A DNA stretch of 64,000 nucleotides, taken from NCBI RefSeq assembly GCF_001945395.1, contig NZ_MSXV01000023.1, positions 1 through 64,000 on the forward strand, in the 5' to 3' direction. Each line of letters opens with the position of its first letter. The stretch's first letter is position 1. A model generated the notes under the pieces. It had not been told where the DNA came from. It made no database searches and was given only the letters and a program-made list of their open reading frames with translations. Positions 31,182 through 41,402 of the stretch are shown here, one piece after another. Source of the DNA: Pseudomonas sp. PA15(2017) (GTDB taxonomy: Bacteria; Pseudomonadota; Gammaproteobacteria; Pseudomonadales; Pseudomonadaceae). The position numbers were made by a program, and so were the translations under genes.

Positions 31182-31517
31182 ATGTCCGCCGTCCAGATAT
31201 CGGAGCCGCTCGACAAGCTCTCCGAAAAGCAAATGGCCGAGTACCTCGGCACCACCCCGCGCGCGCTCGAGGCGAAGCGCGCCCGCAAGCAGATCCCGGA
31301 GGGGGTCTGGAAGAAGATCGGCAGCCGTATTTTCTACAGCATCAGGAGGTACAACGAATGGCAAGAAAGCCTGTGGCACTGCCCGCCGGAGTTGAAATTA
31401 GGAGCGGCGCCATCCGCATCCGCTTCAGCTGGAACGGTAAGCGCTGCTCAGAAACCCTCACGTACCCCGCCACGCAAACGGGCGTCAGCGCTGCATCCCG
31501 TCTTCGCGATCAAGTAA
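31182..31517 (+). CDS. xis: excisionase-like HTH protein
   Basis: 111 aa; GAGGTGAAC before ATG 31182. EKQMAEYLGTTPRALEAKRA is a MerR/Xis-type winged HTH, with wing IGSRIFYSIRRYNEW. Its 3' end overlaps the integrase by 160 bp in another frame, a common xis-int layout. Directs excision. Confidence 0.75.
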   Translation: MSAVQISEPLDKLSEKQMAEYLGTTPRALEAKRARKQIPEGVWKKIGSRIFYSIRRYNEWQESLWHCPPELKLGAAPSASASAGTVSAAQKPSRTPPRKRASALHPVFAIK

Positions 31518-32539
31518 TCCAGCTGATCAAGCTCGGCATGTTCGACGAACTGAAATACGCCGAGCTCTTCCCCAACTCCGCAAACGCAATCGCCAGCGTA
31601 AGCCGCGGATTCGGCCAGTACGCGCAGATCTGGCTCGACAGCCGCACCCTCGCTGAAGGAACCCGAGACAACTACAAGTCGATACTCAACGTGTGGTGGA
31701 TGCCCTACCTCGCCACCACGCCGCTGGCCAGCCTGACGCCAGCGCTCATGCGCGAACTGCTGGTACAGATGCCATGGACCAGCAACGGTGTCAAAGCCAA
31801 CGCCATGACCAAGATCAGCACGATACTCGACGCGGCGGTCGCCGACAGGCTGATCAGCATCAATCCGATGCTCGAGCTGGAAAAGCCTGAGCGTGAAAGC
31901 AAGAAGATCGATCCTTTCTCCCAGGCAGAAGCAGACCAGATCATCGCCGCCCTCTACGCGGTCGAGCACTGGCCGTCGAGGATATTCGGCGCTTTCTTCG
32001 AGTTCGCGTATTACACCGGCATGCGGCTTGGTGAGATCGCCGCGCTACGCTGGAGTGAGGTCGACATGCAGAAGCGTGTCGCGCTGGTCTGCCGGGTGGT
32101 GGCCAAGAAGAAGATCGTCGAGCGAACCAAGACCAAGAACGATCGCTATGTGCTTCTCAACGACCGAGCCATCCATGCGCTCGAGTACGCCCAGGGCTAC
32201 ATCGAGCGCCGGCTTCAGGGCGATGGGCGGATCGAGGAATTCCCGTTCTGCTTCCCGCCCAGCAAGGGCCAGGTGTACATCCATCAGACGAGTGACCTGC
32301 ATCATCAGTGGCGGCCCACCTTGAAAGCGCTGGGTATTCGCTACCGTCCTCCGTACAATGCGCGCCACACGTACGCAACCATGTGCCTGATGGCGGGAAT
32401 GGCCCCGGCCTTCATATCCAAGCAATTGGGCAACTCGGTGCAGATTCTGCTTTCTCGCTATGCTAGATGGATCGATGGCGAAGGTGATTGGGCAGAGATG
32501 AGCAAACTAAAGCTTGCCCCAAATCTGCCCCAATCCTAA
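31358..32539 (+). CDS. int: prophage integrase (DUF3596 tyrosine recombinase)
   Basis: 393 aa. ATG 31358 has an excellent AGGAGG 8 nt upstream. DUF3596 arm-binding domain GVEIRSGAIRIRFSWNGKR at the N-terminus, then SAM-like domain to about residue 170. Catalytic residues: Arg in TGMRLGEIAALRW, HxxR-like RHTYATM, Tyr in LSRYARW. Last gene of the leftward operon and 35 bp from the host gene, as expected for the chromosomal integrase. Confidence 0.95.
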   Translation: MARKPVALPAGVEIRSGAIRIRFSWNGKRCSETLTYPATQTGVSAASRLRDQVIQLIKLGMFDELKYAELFPNSANAIASVSRGFGQYAQIWLDSRTLAEGTRDNYKSILNVWWMPYLATTPLASLTPALMRELLVQMPWTSNGVKANAMTKISTILDAAVADRLISINPMLELEKPERESKKIDPFSQAEADQIIAALYAVEHWPSRIFGAFFEFAYYTGMRLGEIAALRWSEVDMQKRVALVCRVVAKKKIVERTKTKNDRYVLLNDRAIHALEYAQGYIERRLQGDGRIEEFPFCFPPSKGQVYIHQTSDLHHQWRPTLKALGIRYRPPYNARHTYATMCLMAGMAPAFISKQLGNSVQILLSRYARWIDGEGDWAEMSKLKLAPNLPQS

Positions 32540-32573
32540 ATCCACACCTTTGAAATACGCGAGATAGAGCACT
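32540..32573. other. presumed attR interval
   Basis: Gap between the integrase stop and the host TTG start. The attachment core should be here or just inside int. No matching direct repeat was found in the left 2.3 kb, which agrees with attL being outside the window. No tRNA gene is involved. Confidence 0.45.
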
Positions 32574-34160
32574 TTGATTTCCACCGCTAACATCACCATG
32601 CAGTTCGGCGCCAAACCGCTGTTCGAGAACGTTTCCGTCAAGTTCAACAACGGCAACCGCTATGGCCTGATCGGCGCCAACGGCTGCGGCAAGTCGACCT
32701 TCATGAAGATTCTCGGTGGCGACCTCGAGCCATCCGGCGGCCAGGTGATGCTCGAGCCGAACGTGCGCCTGGGCAAGCTGCGCCAGGATCAGTTCGCCTA
32801 CGAAGAATTCAACGTGATCGACACGGTCATCATGGGCCACGAGGAGCTGTGGAAGGTCAAGGCCGAGCGCGACCGCATCTACTCGCTGCCGGAAATGAGC
32901 GAAGAAGACGGCATGAAAGTCGGCGAGCTCGAGGGCGAGTTCGCCGAGATGGACGGCTACACCGCCGAATCCCGTGCTGGCGAGCTGTTGCTCGGCCTGG
33001 GTATTCCGCTGGAACAACATTTCGGCCCGATGAGCGAAGTCTCACCCGGCTGGAAGCTGCGCGTATTGCTGGCCCAGGCGCTGTTCTCCGATCCGGACGT
33101 ATTACTGCTCGACGAGCCGACCAACCACCTCGACATCAATACCATCCGCTGGCTGGAAACGATCCTCACGGCGCGTAACAGCACCATGATCATCATTTCC
33201 CACGACCGTCACTTCCTGAACTCGGTCTGCACCCACATGGCCGACCTGGATTACGGTGAGCTGCGTCTGTTCCCGGGCAACTACGACGAGTACATGACCG
33301 CCGCGACCCAGTCGCGCGAGCAACTGCTGGCCGACAACGCCAAGAAGAAGGCGCAGATCTCCGAGCTGCAGAGCTTCGTCAGCCGCTTCTCGGCGAACGC
33401 CTCGAAAGCCAAGCAGGCGACCAGCCGCGCCAAGCAGATCGACAAGATCCAGCTGGCCGAGGTCAAGCCGTCGAGCCGCGTCAGCCCGTTCATTCGCTTC
33501 GAGCAGACCAAGAAGCTGCACCGCCAGGCCGTGACCATCGAGAAGCTCAGCAAGGCATTCGATGACAAGGTGCTGTTCAAGAACTTCAGTTTCACCGTCG
33601 AAGCTGGCGAGCGCGTGGCGATCATCGGCCCCAACGGGATCGGCAAGACCACCCTGCTGCGCACCCTGGTTGGCGAGATGAAACCGGATGCCGGTGCGGT
33701 GAAATGGACCGAGAGCGCCGAGGTCGGCTACTACGCCCAGGATCACGCCCACGACTTCGAGGACGACGTGAGCCTGTTCGACTGGATGGGCCAATGGACC
33801 ACCGGTGAGCAGGTCATCCGTGGCACCCTGGGCCGCATGCTGTTCTCCAACGACGAGATTCTCAAGTCGGTGAAGGTCATCTCCGGGGGTGAACAGGGGC
33901 GCATGCTGTTCGGCAAGCTGATCCTGCAGAAACCCAATGTACTGGTGATGGACGAACCAACCAACCACCTGGACATGGAATCCATCGAAGCGCTCAACCT
34001 GGCGCTGGAAAACTACCCGGGCACGTTGATCTTCGTCAGCCACGACCGCGAGTTCGTCGGTTCCCTGGCCACGCGCATCATCGAACTGTCGGACAACGGT
34101 GTGACTGACTTCAGCGGCACCTACGACGACTACCTGCGCAGCCAGGGCATCATCGTCTGA
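32574..34160 (+). CDS. ybiT: ABC-F family ATPase, YbiT-like
   Basis: 528 aa, close to YbiT length. Two ABC domains: Walker [10 protein letters not shown] (about residue 37) and GPNGIGKTT (about 350); Walker [12 protein letters not shown] and [10 protein letters not shown]; the second signature is SGGEQGRM, the first (SPGWKLR) is degenerate. Linker is rich in Lys/Gln ([14 protein letters not shown]). Soluble, acts on the ribosome. The start is TTG with [12 protein letters not shown]; the prophage now supplies the DNA directly upstream, so its native promoter may have been displaced. Confidence 0.93.
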   Translation: MISTANITMQFGAKPLFENVSVKFNNGNRYGLIGANGCGKSTFMKILGGDLEPSGGQVMLEPNVRLGKLRQDQFAYEEFNVIDTVIMGHEELWKVKAERDRIYSLPEMSEEDGMKVGELEGEFAEMDGYTAESRAGELLLGLGIPLEQHFGPMSEVSPGWKLRVLLAQALFSDPDVLLLDEPTNHLDINTIRWLETILTARNSTMIIISHDRHFLNSVCTHMADLDYGELRLFPGNYDEYMTAATQSREQLLADNAKKKAQISELQSFVSRFSANASKAKQATSRAKQIDKIQLAEVKPSSRVSPFIRFEQTKKLHRQAVTIEKLSKAFDDKVLFKNFSFTVEAGERVAIIGPNGIGKTTLLRTLVGEMKPDAGAVKWTESAEVGYYAQDHAHDFEDDVSLFDWMGQWTTGEQVIRGTLGRMLFSNDEILKSVKVISGGEQGRMLFGKLILQKPNVLVMDEPTNHLDMESIEALNLALENYPGTLIFVSHDREFVGSLATRIIELSDNGVTDFSGTYDDYLRSQGIIV

Positions 34161-34181
34161 TCGGCTGAGCCGGCATCACCC

Positions 34182-34214
34182 AAAGCCCCGCCATCCACTG
34201 GATGGCGGGGCTTT
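34182..34214 (+). terminator. terminator of ybiT
   Basis: 15-bp stem AAAGCCCCGCCATCC / GGATGGCGGGGCTTT with a 3-nt loop and a T tract to 34216. Confidence 0.92.
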
Positions 34215-34568
34215 TTGTATGGGCTGGTATCAGCTTCGTAGGTTGCAGCCTGCGGATCCGCTAGTGATAGCCGATATCAGGTGTCCGCCCGTGATTTTTC
34301 GCGCGCATGGCGCGCTCCCACATTCGTAATCTTTCATTGGCTTCGCGAAGCCGTGCGCTTTTAGAGGGCTGACCGCGAATTGTAGTGGACCGGCTGACTG
34401 CTCGCGGGCGCTCGTTCCGGTCCGCCCTACGGGAAGCTAGGGTACGTGAGAGCGGCTTCAGCCGCGATGCTATCGGCGGTCGCAAACTGATCGGAAGCCG
34501 CTCGCACATGTTTGCATCGTGCCTCACGGCATGTCCTGCGCACTCATATGGCATCGCGCCTGACGGCA

Positions 34569-34634
34569 TAGCCTGGGTTGAGCATCGTGATACCCAGGGA
34601 TCTTCCCGGATGTCGCTGCGTTCGACCCAGGCTA
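34569..34634. repeat. TAGCCTGGGT palindromic element
   Basis: TAGCCTGGGTT and GACCCAGGCTA as inverted ends (10 of 11 match) with GAGC / TCGAC type flanks. Same family as the element at 58140-58267. The whole 34217-34660 gap holds no convincing gene; scattered short frames there look like repeat noise. Confidence 0.6.
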
Positions 34635-34664
34635 CCGAATCGAAAGAACCGGACTGCAGATACA

Positions 34665-34692
34665 AGAACGCCGCTCAATAGAGCGGCGTTCT
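34665..34692 (-). terminator. terminator of htpG
   Basis: 12-bp stem AGAACGCCGCTC / GAGCGGCGTTCT with AATA loop, 18 bp past the htpG stop. Confidence 0.8.
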
Positions 34693-34709
34693 GCGTAGCA
34701 GCTAGCGGA

Positions 34710-36614
34710 TCAAGCAGAGAGCTCGACCAGCAGCTTGTTCAGGCGCTGCACATAGGCGGCCGGATCTTTCAGGCTGTCGCCTGCCGCCAGGGCGGCCTGG
34801 TCGAAGAGGATGTGCGACAAGTCGCCAAAACGATCCTCATCCGGCTCGGCGTCCAGCTTCTCGATCAGCGGATGGCCCGGGTTGAATTCGAAGATCGGCT
34901 TCGAATCCGGCACCTTCTGCCCGCTGGCTTCGAGGATCTGGCGCATCTGCAGGCCCAGGTCCTGTTCGCCGATGGCCAGGATGGCCGGCGAATCGGTCAG
35001 GCGATGGGAGACGCGAACCTCGGCGACCTGCTCGCCCAGGGCGGCTTTCAGGCGCTCGACCAGGCCTTCCTTGCTCTTGGCGACTTCTTCCTGGGCCTTC
35101 TTGTCCTCTTCCGAGTCCAGCGAGCCCAGGTCCAGGTCACCGCGCGCGACGTCGATGAACGACTTGCCGTCGAACTCGGTGAGGTAGCTCATCAGCCACT
35201 CGTCGATGCGATCGGTGAGTAGCAGCACTTCGATGCCTTTCTTGCGGAAGACCTCCAGGTGCGGGCTATTCTTGACCTGCGCATAGGATTCGCCAGTGAG
35301 GAAGTAGATCTTGTCCTGGCCTTCTTTCAGGCGGCTGACGTAGTCGCCCAGGGAAACCACCTGCTCGCCCTCGCCTTCGCCGGTCGAGGCGAAACGCAGC
35401 AGGCCAGCGATCTTTTCCTTGTTGGCGAAATCTTCCGCCGGGCCTTCCTTGAGCACCTGACCGAAGTTCTTCCAGAAGGTCTTGTACTGCTCGGGCTCGC
35501 TCTTGGCGAGTTTCTCCAGCATGTCGAGCACACGCTTGGTCAGCGCCGACTTCATGGAGTCGATCACCGGATCCTTTTGCAGGATTTCGCGCGAAACGTT
35601 CAGCGACAGATCGTTGGAATCGACCACGCCCTTGATGAAGCGCAGGTAGAGCGGCAGGAACTCGTCGGCCTGGTCCATGATGAACACGCGCTGCACGTAC
35701 AGCTTCAGGCCGCGCGGCGCTTCACGCTGGTACAGGTCGAACGGTGCACGGCCCGGCACGTACAGCAGCGAGGTGTACTCCAACTTGCCTTCGACCTTGT
35801 TGTGGCTCCAGCTCAGCGGGTTGTCATAGTCATGGGAGACGTGCTTGTAGAACTCCTGGTACTGCTCGTCGGTGACCTCGGTACGCGGGCGCGTCCACAG
35901 CGCACTGGCGCGGTTGACCACTTCCCACTCCGGCTCGGCGGGCTTGTCCTTTTCTTCGCCGTGGAACTCCTTCGGCAGCTCGATCGGCAAGCCGATGTGG
36001 TCGGAGTATTTCTTGATGACGTTGCGCAGACGCCAGCCATCGGCGAACTCTTCTTCACCGCTCTTCAGGTGCAGAACGATACGGGTGCCGCGCTCGGCTT
36101 TCTCGACGGTGGCGATCTCGAAGTCGCCTTCGCCTTTCGAAGCCCAGTGCACGCCTTCGCCGGCGGCCAGGCCTGCGCGACGGGTGAACACTTCGACCTT
36201 GTCAGCAACGATGAAGGCCGAATAGAAGCCCACGCCAAACTGGCCGATCAGGCTCGAATCCTTCTTCTGATCACCGGAGAGGTTCTTCAGAAAATCGGCG
36301 GTGCCGGACTTGGCAATGGTGCCCAGGTGCGCGATGGCCTCTTCGCGGCTCATGCCGATGCCGTTGTCTTCGAGGGTGACGGTCTTGGCGTCCTTGTCGA
36401 AGCTCACACGGATTTTCAGCTCCGAACCGCCCTCGAGCAGCTCGGGCTTGGCCAGCGCTTCGAAACGCAGCTTGTCGACGGCGTCCGATGCGTTGGAGAT
36501 CAACTCGCGCAGGAAAATTTCCTTGTTGGAATACAGCGAGTGAATCATGAGGTGCAGCAGCTGCTTCACCTCTGTCTGGAAGCCCAGGGTTTCTTTTTGA
36601 GTTTCCACACTCAT
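34710..36614 (-). CDS. htpG: chaperone protein HtpG (Hsp90)
   Basis: 634 aa from [14 protein letters not shown]; an ATG 6 nt earlier is possible but Pseudomonas HtpG usually starts here. GHKL ATPase motifs: [24 protein letters not shown] and [11 protein letters not shown]. Middle and C-terminal dimerisation domains follow. Cytoplasmic ATP-dependent chaperone. Single gene with its own terminator. Confidence 0.97.
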   Translation of the reverse strand: MSVETQKETLGFQTEVKQLLHLMIHSLYSNKEIFLRELISNASDAVDKLRFEALAKPELLEGGSELKIRVSFDKDAKTVTLEDNGIGMSREEAIAHLGTIAKSGTADFLKNLSGDQKKDSSLIGQFGVGFYSAFIVADKVEVFTRRAGLAAGEGVHWASKGEGDFEIATVEKAERGTRIVLHLKSGEEEFADGWRLRNVIKKYSDHIGLPIELPKEFHGEEKDKPAEPEWEVVNRASALWTRPRTEVTDEQYQEFYKHVSHDYDNPLSWSHNKVEGKLEYTSLLYVPGRAPFDLYQREAPRGLKLYVQRVFIMDQADEFLPLYLRFIKGVVDSNDLSLNVSREILQKDPVIDSMKSALTKRVLDMLEKLAKSEPEQYKTFWKNFGQVLKEGPAEDFANKEKIAGLLRFASTGEGEGEQVVSLGDYVSRLKEGQDKIYFLTGESYAQVKNSPHLEVFRKKGIEVLLLTDRIDEWLMSYLTEFDGKSFIDVARGDLDLGSLDSEEDKKAQEEVAKSKEGLVERLKAALGEQVAEVRVSHRLTDSPAILAIGEQDLGLQMRQILEASGQKVPDSKPIFEFNPGHPLIEKLDAEPDEDRFGDLSHILFDQAALAAGDSLKDPAAYVQRLNKLLVELSA

Positions 36615-36694
36615 GGTCATCTAACTCCACATTGATGGCTAAGCCGCGATACGGCGGATGACCATCAGGTGGGGGCGGCGTGGAAAATTTCAAG

Positions 36695-37936
36695 TCACTC
36701 GTCGACGCGCTCCACGTGTACCACATCGGTCGGCAACAGGGTGAAACGTGCTTCGCCCGATCCATTCAGGCGTTGGCGCAGCACCAGCTGGCCCTGTTCG
36801 TCGATGCCAGCGAACTGACCCTGCACCGCCGTACCCTTCTCGCTGAACAGGCGCATCGGCTGGTTGACGTAGTGCTGCGGCTCGGCGAGCAGCCGCGCCA
36901 GCGTCAGCTCCTGGCGAGAGTCCGGCGGCGCCGATGGTGCGCTAACCGCAGGCTTGGACGCGACGGCGGGCGGCGCGGGCTCGGAAACCTCTGGCAATTC
37001 CGGGAAGCGGTCATCGTCGATTCGCCAGCCAAGCTGCGGATGCTTGCTCAAGCGCACCGGAACGCGCTGTTCCTGGCCACCCACGCGCGCCGGTACGTCG
37101 AGCGCCAGATTGCCGGTAGTCACATCCTGCAGCGGCAACGGCGCGAGCTGTACGTCGCGGGTGGCGAAGCGCCGCTGCAGGTAATCGGTTATCAGGTAAA
37201 CCAGAGTGTCGCGTGAGTCCACCGTGCGATCGACCTTGCCCTGCTGGTAGCGCAAGCCGTTGCGAAACAGCTCGACCTTGCCGGTCAGGGTGGTCTGGAA
37301 GTGCGCCGGCAGTACCAGATGAAATTCACCTGCCAGGCGGTTCGGTTCCTCGGGGTGCAGGTTCAGATGCAGCGTGTAGCCGCCCTTGAGTTGACGAGCC
37401 TCGGGCAGGTCCTGATCGGGCAACAACCAGCTCAACTCGATTTCCGGCAGTTGCCCGGGATCATCGGGCAGCACATCCAGGCGCAAACCATCGACGCCGA
37501 CCGGCAGGCCGCGAATGCTCAACTCGCGACGCGCGAAGAAATCCTGGCCTTCACGCAGGCTGAGCACGCCGTCGACGAGTTCGCCTTCCTGGGGCGCAAA
37601 AGGCTCGCCATTGAGCTGACCGTGCAGTTGTATGTTCAATTCACCGGCTGCCGGCTGCTCGGGCTTGAGCCACTGCAGGCCAATGATCGCTTCCAGACGT
37701 TGCGGATCCTGCCCAGCCATCACCGCCAGCCCGACGACCAGCGGAATCATGCCCAAAGCGCAGCAACCCAGTGCGTGCTTGGCGCGACGCCAGTGCCGCA
37801 CGATGAACAGCAGTGTCAACGGCGGCAACAGGCAGGCCCACCCCCACAACAGGCTAGTGGCGAAACCGCGCATCACCAACAGCACCAGGCCGATGAGGAT
37901 CAGCAGCAGGCCGCCCAGGATCAACAACGCATCCAT
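36695..37936 (-). CDS. conserved hypothetical membrane protein
   Basis: 413 aa. Three N-terminal hydrophobic helices (about residues 4-22, 27-46 and 56-74) followed by a large extracytoplasmic part with repeated strands (LNIQLHGQLNGEPFAPQEGE, LSIRGLPVGVDGLRLDVLP). Pro/Ala-rich hinge near 325-345. In P. aeruginosa an uncharacterised gene occupies this place beside htpG. Function not known. Confidence 0.8.
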   Translation of the reverse strand: MDALLILGGLLLILIGLVLLVMRGFATSLLWGWACLLPPLTLLFIVRHWRRAKHALGCCALGMIPLVVGLAVMAGQDPQRLEAIIGLQWLKPEQPAAGELNIQLHGQLNGEPFAPQEGELVDGVLSLREGQDFFARRELSIRGLPVGVDGLRLDVLPDDPGQLPEIELSWLLPDQDLPEARQLKGGYTLHLNLHPEEPNRLAGEFHLVLPAHFQTTLTGKVELFRNGLRYQQGKVDRTVDSRDTLVYLITDYLQRRFATRDVQLAPLPLQDVTTGNLALDVPARVGGQEQRVPVRLSKHPQLGWRIDDDRFPELPEVSEPAPPAVASKPAVSAPSAPPDSRQELTLARLLAEPQHYVNQPMRLFSEKGTAVQGQFAGIDEQGQLVLRQRLNGSGEARFTLLPTDVVHVERVDE

Positions 37937-38179
37937 TCGAATTCCTTAGATCAGTAACCGACGTCGATCGACCGCGCGAAGAGCGCAACGATAATGATCG
38001 CCGCACTTGGGTTCCACCGACGCGTCGAGCCTTTTCACTTTTTGTGACGAGCCATGAATTGGTTCCTTCACTGGAATGGGTGAAGCAAAAAGGCGCATCG
38101 ACGCAAAGTCAGTGAACTTATCGCGCCCTCGACGCCTCGAAAAACGGTAATGGTCTTTACCCAAAGGAGAAACACCACC

Positions 38180-38473
38180 ATGCAAAAATCAGTCGCTTAC
38201 GCCTTCATGCTGGCTGCCACGCTGGGCCTTGCGGCCTGTGACAAGCCGTCCGAAAACAAAGCTCAAGATGCTCAGGAAGCCCGTACCGAAGCTCAAGAGT
38301 CGATGAACGACGCTGCTAAAGAAAGCAACGAAGCTGCACAGAAAGAAGCAGAGGCCGCTCAAGAAGCCGCCAAAGAGCAACAGGAAGAAGCTCAGACTCC
38401 ACCAGCCACTACCCCGGCCGAGCCCGCAGCACCTGCAGAGCCAGCCGCGACTGACGCACCAAAGCAGCAGTAA
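38180..38473 (+). CDS. small lipoprotein
   Basis: 97 aa; AAAGGAG before ATG 38180. Lipobox LGLAAC gives a lipidated Cys near residue 20. The mature chain is a charged Ala/Glu/Gln helix, then a Pro/Ala tail (PATTPAEPAAPAEPAA). It lacks the canonical Lpp sequence but has its general style. Confidence 0.85.
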   Translation: MQKSVAYAFMLAATLGLAACDKPSENKAQDAQEARTEAQESMNDAAKESNEAAQKEAEAAQEAAKEQQEEAQTPPATTPAEPAAPAEPAATDAPKQQ

Positions 38474-38487
38474 GCTGACAGTTCTAC

Positions 38488-38513
38488 GTTACCCGCAGTG
38501 CGCTGCGGGTAAC
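38488..38513. terminator. hairpin between convergent genes
   Basis: 11-bp stem GTTACCCGCAG / CTGCGGGTAAC, loop TGCG. It separates the lipoprotein gene from the MAPEG gene; T tract weak. Confidence 0.7.
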
Positions 38514-38545
38514 GCCCCTCTCCTCTCCCTCCATTCCCTCCCGGT

Positions 38546-38938
38546 TCAACGCATCGCTGGTGTCAGCATCAGCAACAGCGTACATCCCATGCCTATCGCC
38601 CATACCAGGCTGCGCTGCCAGTGCAGGTCGGCCCAGTAGAAAATCAGATACAGCATCCGTGCGACCACGAAGATCACCGCCAGCCAGTCGACCAGCCAGC
38701 CACTGCTCTGGGTGACGTGCGCCATCAGCACGCCCACTGCGAACAGCGGAAAGGCTTCGAAGCTGTTCTGATGCGCCGCCAATGCCCGCGCACCGAAGCC
38801 GGTCAAACGCGCCTGCTGAGCCCGCGGATGATGATTGTCGTAGGTGCCGCCTTCCTGCTTCATCGCCCTGGCTAACGGCGCCTTGGCGATGAAAATCAGC
38901 AAGGCGCTGATGAAGATGCACCAGAATGGAATGCTCAC
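38546..38938 (-). CDS. MAPEG family membrane protein
   Basis: 130 aa. GTG start overlaps the DUF599 stop (GTGA). Four hydrophobic helices, with NHHPRAQQARLTGFGARALA then HQNSFEAFPLFAVGV, the bacterial MAPEG pattern of the E-x-x-x-N-x-x-E type with glutathione-related relatives. Inner membrane; substrate unknown. Confidence 0.88.
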   Translation of the reverse strand: MSIPFWCIFISALLIFIAKAPLARAMKQEGGTYDNHHPRAQQARLTGFGARALAAHQNSFEAFPLFAVGVLMAHVTQSSGWLVDWLAVIFVVARMLYLIFYWADLHWQRSLVWAIGMGCTLLLMLTPAMR

Positions 38939-39669
38939 TCGCTCTTCTCCTTGGCCGGCTCGAAGGTCGGCGTTTGTGTGTACACCATGACTTCCAGTAC
39001 ATCCGAATGAAATTCGCGGCGGTACAGCACCACCACGACCCCTGCGCTCACCATCATGAAGAACCAGGGGTTGATGAACCACGCCAGCGTGGCCATGCCG
39101 AAATAATAGGCGCGCAGGCCATAGTTGAACTGGTTGGCCGCCATCGAGATGACGCGCGCGGTGCGTTCGGCGAACGCCTTGCGCTCCTGCTCGGTGACGT
39201 GGCGCTCACCGATCATCGGTGCCGAGCCGACCAGCACCGCGGCAAAGTTGTACTGGCGCATGCACCAGCTGAACGTGAAGAAGGCGTACACGAACACCAC
39301 ACCCAGGCACAGCAGCTTGACCTCGGAGATGCCGCGGCTGGCCGACTGTACGAATGGCAGGTCGGCGAGCAGCGATACCGCGCGATCCGAGGCGCCGAGT
39401 ACGGTGAGGATACCGGCCAGAATAATGAGCGTACTGGATGCGAAGAACGAGGCGTTGCGTTCCAGGTTGCCAATCACGTTGGCATCAGCGATGCGGTTCT
39501 CGCGCAGCAGCATGCGGCGCATCCAGTCTTCACGATACAGGTGCAGCACGCTGGCCAGGCACGGCGTGGTACGACCCTTGGCATGGGCGTAACGGGTGTA
39601 GCCCGCCCAGCACAGAACGAACCAGCAGGCGGCAATCAAGTGGTGGAGATAGTCTTCGCTGATGGACAT
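38935..39669 (-). CDS. DUF599 family membrane protein
   Basis: 244 aa from MSISEDYLHHLI (AAGGA upstream). Four to five helices; FTFSWCMRQYNFAAVLVGSA and MAANQFNYGLRAYYFG are DUF599 hallmarks. Inner membrane, function unknown. Co-transcribed with the MAPEG gene. Confidence 0.88.
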   Translation of the reverse strand: MSISEDYLHHLIAACWFVLCWAGYTRYAHAKGRTTPCLASVLHLYREDWMRRMLLRENRIADANVIGNLERNASFFASSTLIILAGILTVLGASDRAVSLLADLPFVQSASRGISEVKLLCLGVVFVYAFFTFSWCMRQYNFAAVLVGSAPMIGERHVTEQERKAFAERTARVISMAANQFNYGLRAYYFGMATLAWFINPWFFMMVSAGVVVVLYRREFHSDVLEVMVYTQTPTFEPAKEKSE

Positions 39670-39773
39670 GCAAATTCCTTGTAGGGCGAGGGCCTGCCGG
39701 TGATCGCGCCCTCCTCTTCGAGCGACAAGGAGACGGCGGCAGACCCGCGAATTATAGCCACGCAAGACAGCAA

Positions 39774-39797
39774 AAAGCCGCTCCAGAGAGCGGCTTT
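39774..39797 (-). terminator. terminator of the branched-chain carrier gene
   Basis: 10-bp stem AAAGCCGCTC / GAGCGGCTTT; TTTTTG follows on the minus strand. Confidence 0.85.
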
Positions 39798-39814
39798 CGT
39801 TCACACCTTACGGC

Positions 39815-41128
39815 CTAAGCCACGACTTGCTGGGGCTTGCCGCGTAACCAGTCGTAGGCGCTGGCGAGCGCGAGCATCAGCGCAGACGGCAACAGCCACG
39901 CCAGGCCCTGTTCGGCCAATGGCAGGCTGGTCAGCCAAGCTGGCAGCCAGCCGTCCAGGCCCGCCGCTTTCAAGCCATCGACGATGCCGAACAACGTCGC
40001 TACCAGCATCACCGGGCCGACCACCCGCGCGGCCGCGTTCCACAGCGCCCAGCAGAAGCTCAGCGCGATCAGCACGATGCACGGCGGGTAGATCGCCGTG
40101 AGCACCGGCACGGAAATCTGGATCAGCTTGGTCAGCCCCAGGTTCGATACCAGCAGCGAGAACGCTGCCAGGATGATCACCAGGCTGCGATAGGACAGCG
40201 GCACCAGACGGCTGAAATACTCTGCACAGGCGCAGGTCAGGCCGACCGCGGTGACCAGGCATGCCAGCGATATCAGCACTGCCAGGAAGCCGCTGCCCAG
40301 GCTGCCGAACGTGTGCTGCACATAGGCATGCAGCACCGCCGCACCGTTGGTAGCGCCTTCGGCAATGGCATGGCTGCCGGCACCGAGACGGAACAGGCTG
40401 ATGTACACCAGCGCCAGACCGACACCGGCAATCAGCCCGGCGATGATCGCGTAACGGGTGATCAGTTGCGGCGACTCGACACCGCGCGAGCGGATGGCGT
40501 TGACGATCACGATGCCGAACACCAACGCGCCCAGCGTATCCATGGTCAGGTAACCATTGATGAAACCCTGGGAGAACGGCGCGGCCTGGTAGGCCGCCGT
40601 CGCCGAACCCACGCCATCAGGCGTCAGCACGAACGCCGTGCCGCCAAGGATCAACAGCGCGAGAATCTTCATCGGCCCAAGCACGCGGCCGACCGTATCC
40701 AGCAGCCGACCGGGATAGAGCGACACACCCAACACGATGGCGAAGTACACCAGGCTGTAGATCAACAGGGCCAGCGGGCTCTCACCGGTCAGCGGCGCCA
40801 GGCCTACTTCGAACGACACCGTGGCGGTGCGCGGTGTGGCGAACAGCGGGCCAACCGCCAGGTAGCAGACCACGCCGAGCAGTACGCCAGCAGTACGCCC
40901 GATGGGCGTGCTGAGGGCATCCATGGCGCCGCCGACCTTGGCCAACGCGACCAGGGTAATGACCGGCAGTCCCACGGCGGTGATCAGGAAGCCCAGCGCA
41001 GCCAGCCAGACATGCGACCCGGCCTGCAGGCCGACGATAGGCGGAAAAATGATGTTGCCGGCCCCGACAAACAGGGCGAACGTCATGAACCCCAGGGCGA
41101 GCACATCCTGGCTTTTCAAGGAAGTCAT
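39815..41128 (-). CDS. braB: branched-chain amino acid transport carrier, LIVCS family
   Basis: 437 aa, twelve hydrophobic helices. Opens with [20 protein letters not shown], the LIVCS/BrnQ hallmark, with a later [18 protein letters not shown]. Sodium-coupled uptake of Leu, Ile and Val in the inner membrane. P. aeruginosa has braB next to sucD, as here. Confidence 0.92.
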   Translation of the reverse strand: MTSLKSQDVLALGFMTFALFVGAGNIIFPPIVGLQAGSHVWLAALGFLITAVGLPVITLVALAKVGGAMDALSTPIGRTAGVLLGVVCYLAVGPLFATPRTATVSFEVGLAPLTGESPLALLIYSLVYFAIVLGVSLYPGRLLDTVGRVLGPMKILALLILGGTAFVLTPDGVGSATAAYQAAPFSQGFINGYLTMDTLGALVFGIVIVNAIRSRGVESPQLITRYAIIAGLIAGVGLALVYISLFRLGAGSHAIAEGATNGAAVLHAYVQHTFGSLGSGFLAVLISLACLVTAVGLTCACAEYFSRLVPLSYRSLVIILAAFSLLVSNLGLTKLIQISVPVLTAIYPPCIVLIALSFCWALWNAAARVVGPVMLVATLFGIVDGLKAAGLDGWLPAWLTSLPLAEQGLAWLLPSALMLALASAYDWLRGKPQQVVA

Positions 41129-41360
41129 CTAAGGAAATACCACATCACTGAAACGGAGTTGAGAGAGGGAGTCCCGATGGATAGAGGGAAACGTCGTTCG
41201 CCCTTGTGGCGCGAACCTTGTTGCAGGCTCATTTCGGATAGAAACAAAACCCATTAGTTGCAAGGCTAACGATTTTGCCGCAAACGCCCCACCCATTCCA
41301 GCCCGGCTGACGGCTGGCTGTAATGTGCTGTCGCCTGGACAACAATTTCCGGGCATAAAA

Positions 41361-41382
41361 AAGGCCACCCGGGGGTGGCCTT
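41361..41382 (-). terminator. terminator of the sdh-suc operon
   Basis: Stem AAGGCCACC / GGTGGCCTT and TTTTTT on the minus strand, about 20 bp past sucD. Confidence 0.92.
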
Positions 41383-41402
41383 CTTCGTCAGGTCAGAATA
41401 GC

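Larger units (their letters stand above)
1..32573. mobile_element. lambdoid siphophage prophage, left end outside the window
   Basis: Contiguous phage genes with lambda-like logic: a central repressor switch, a minus-strand operon leading from replication into head and tail genes, and a plus-strand operon ending in excisionase and integrase. The right boundary lies in the short gap between the integrase stop (32539) and the host ABC-F start (32574). No left boundary was found. Tape measure, tail tip, fibre and lysis genes are missing, so either the prophage runs on to the left or it has lost these genes. Head genes match the HK97 order: terS, terL, portal, protease, capsid, connectors, tail tube. 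Confidence 0.9.

Noticed and set aside
14504..32539. Two tandem prophages, because of two integrases
   Set aside because: One repressor switch with matching OR and OL operators controls both arms, and there is a single set of head genes. No second boundary was seen.
33000..33080. Degenerate first ABC signature in the ABC-F protein as a defect
   Set aside because: The SPGWKLR form is, as far as I recall, usual for this subfamily, and both Walker sets are intact.
34217..34660. Reading frames at 34261-34665 on both strands
   Set aside because: They run through a palindromic repeat, lack ribosome sites, and have unusual composition. No gene supported.
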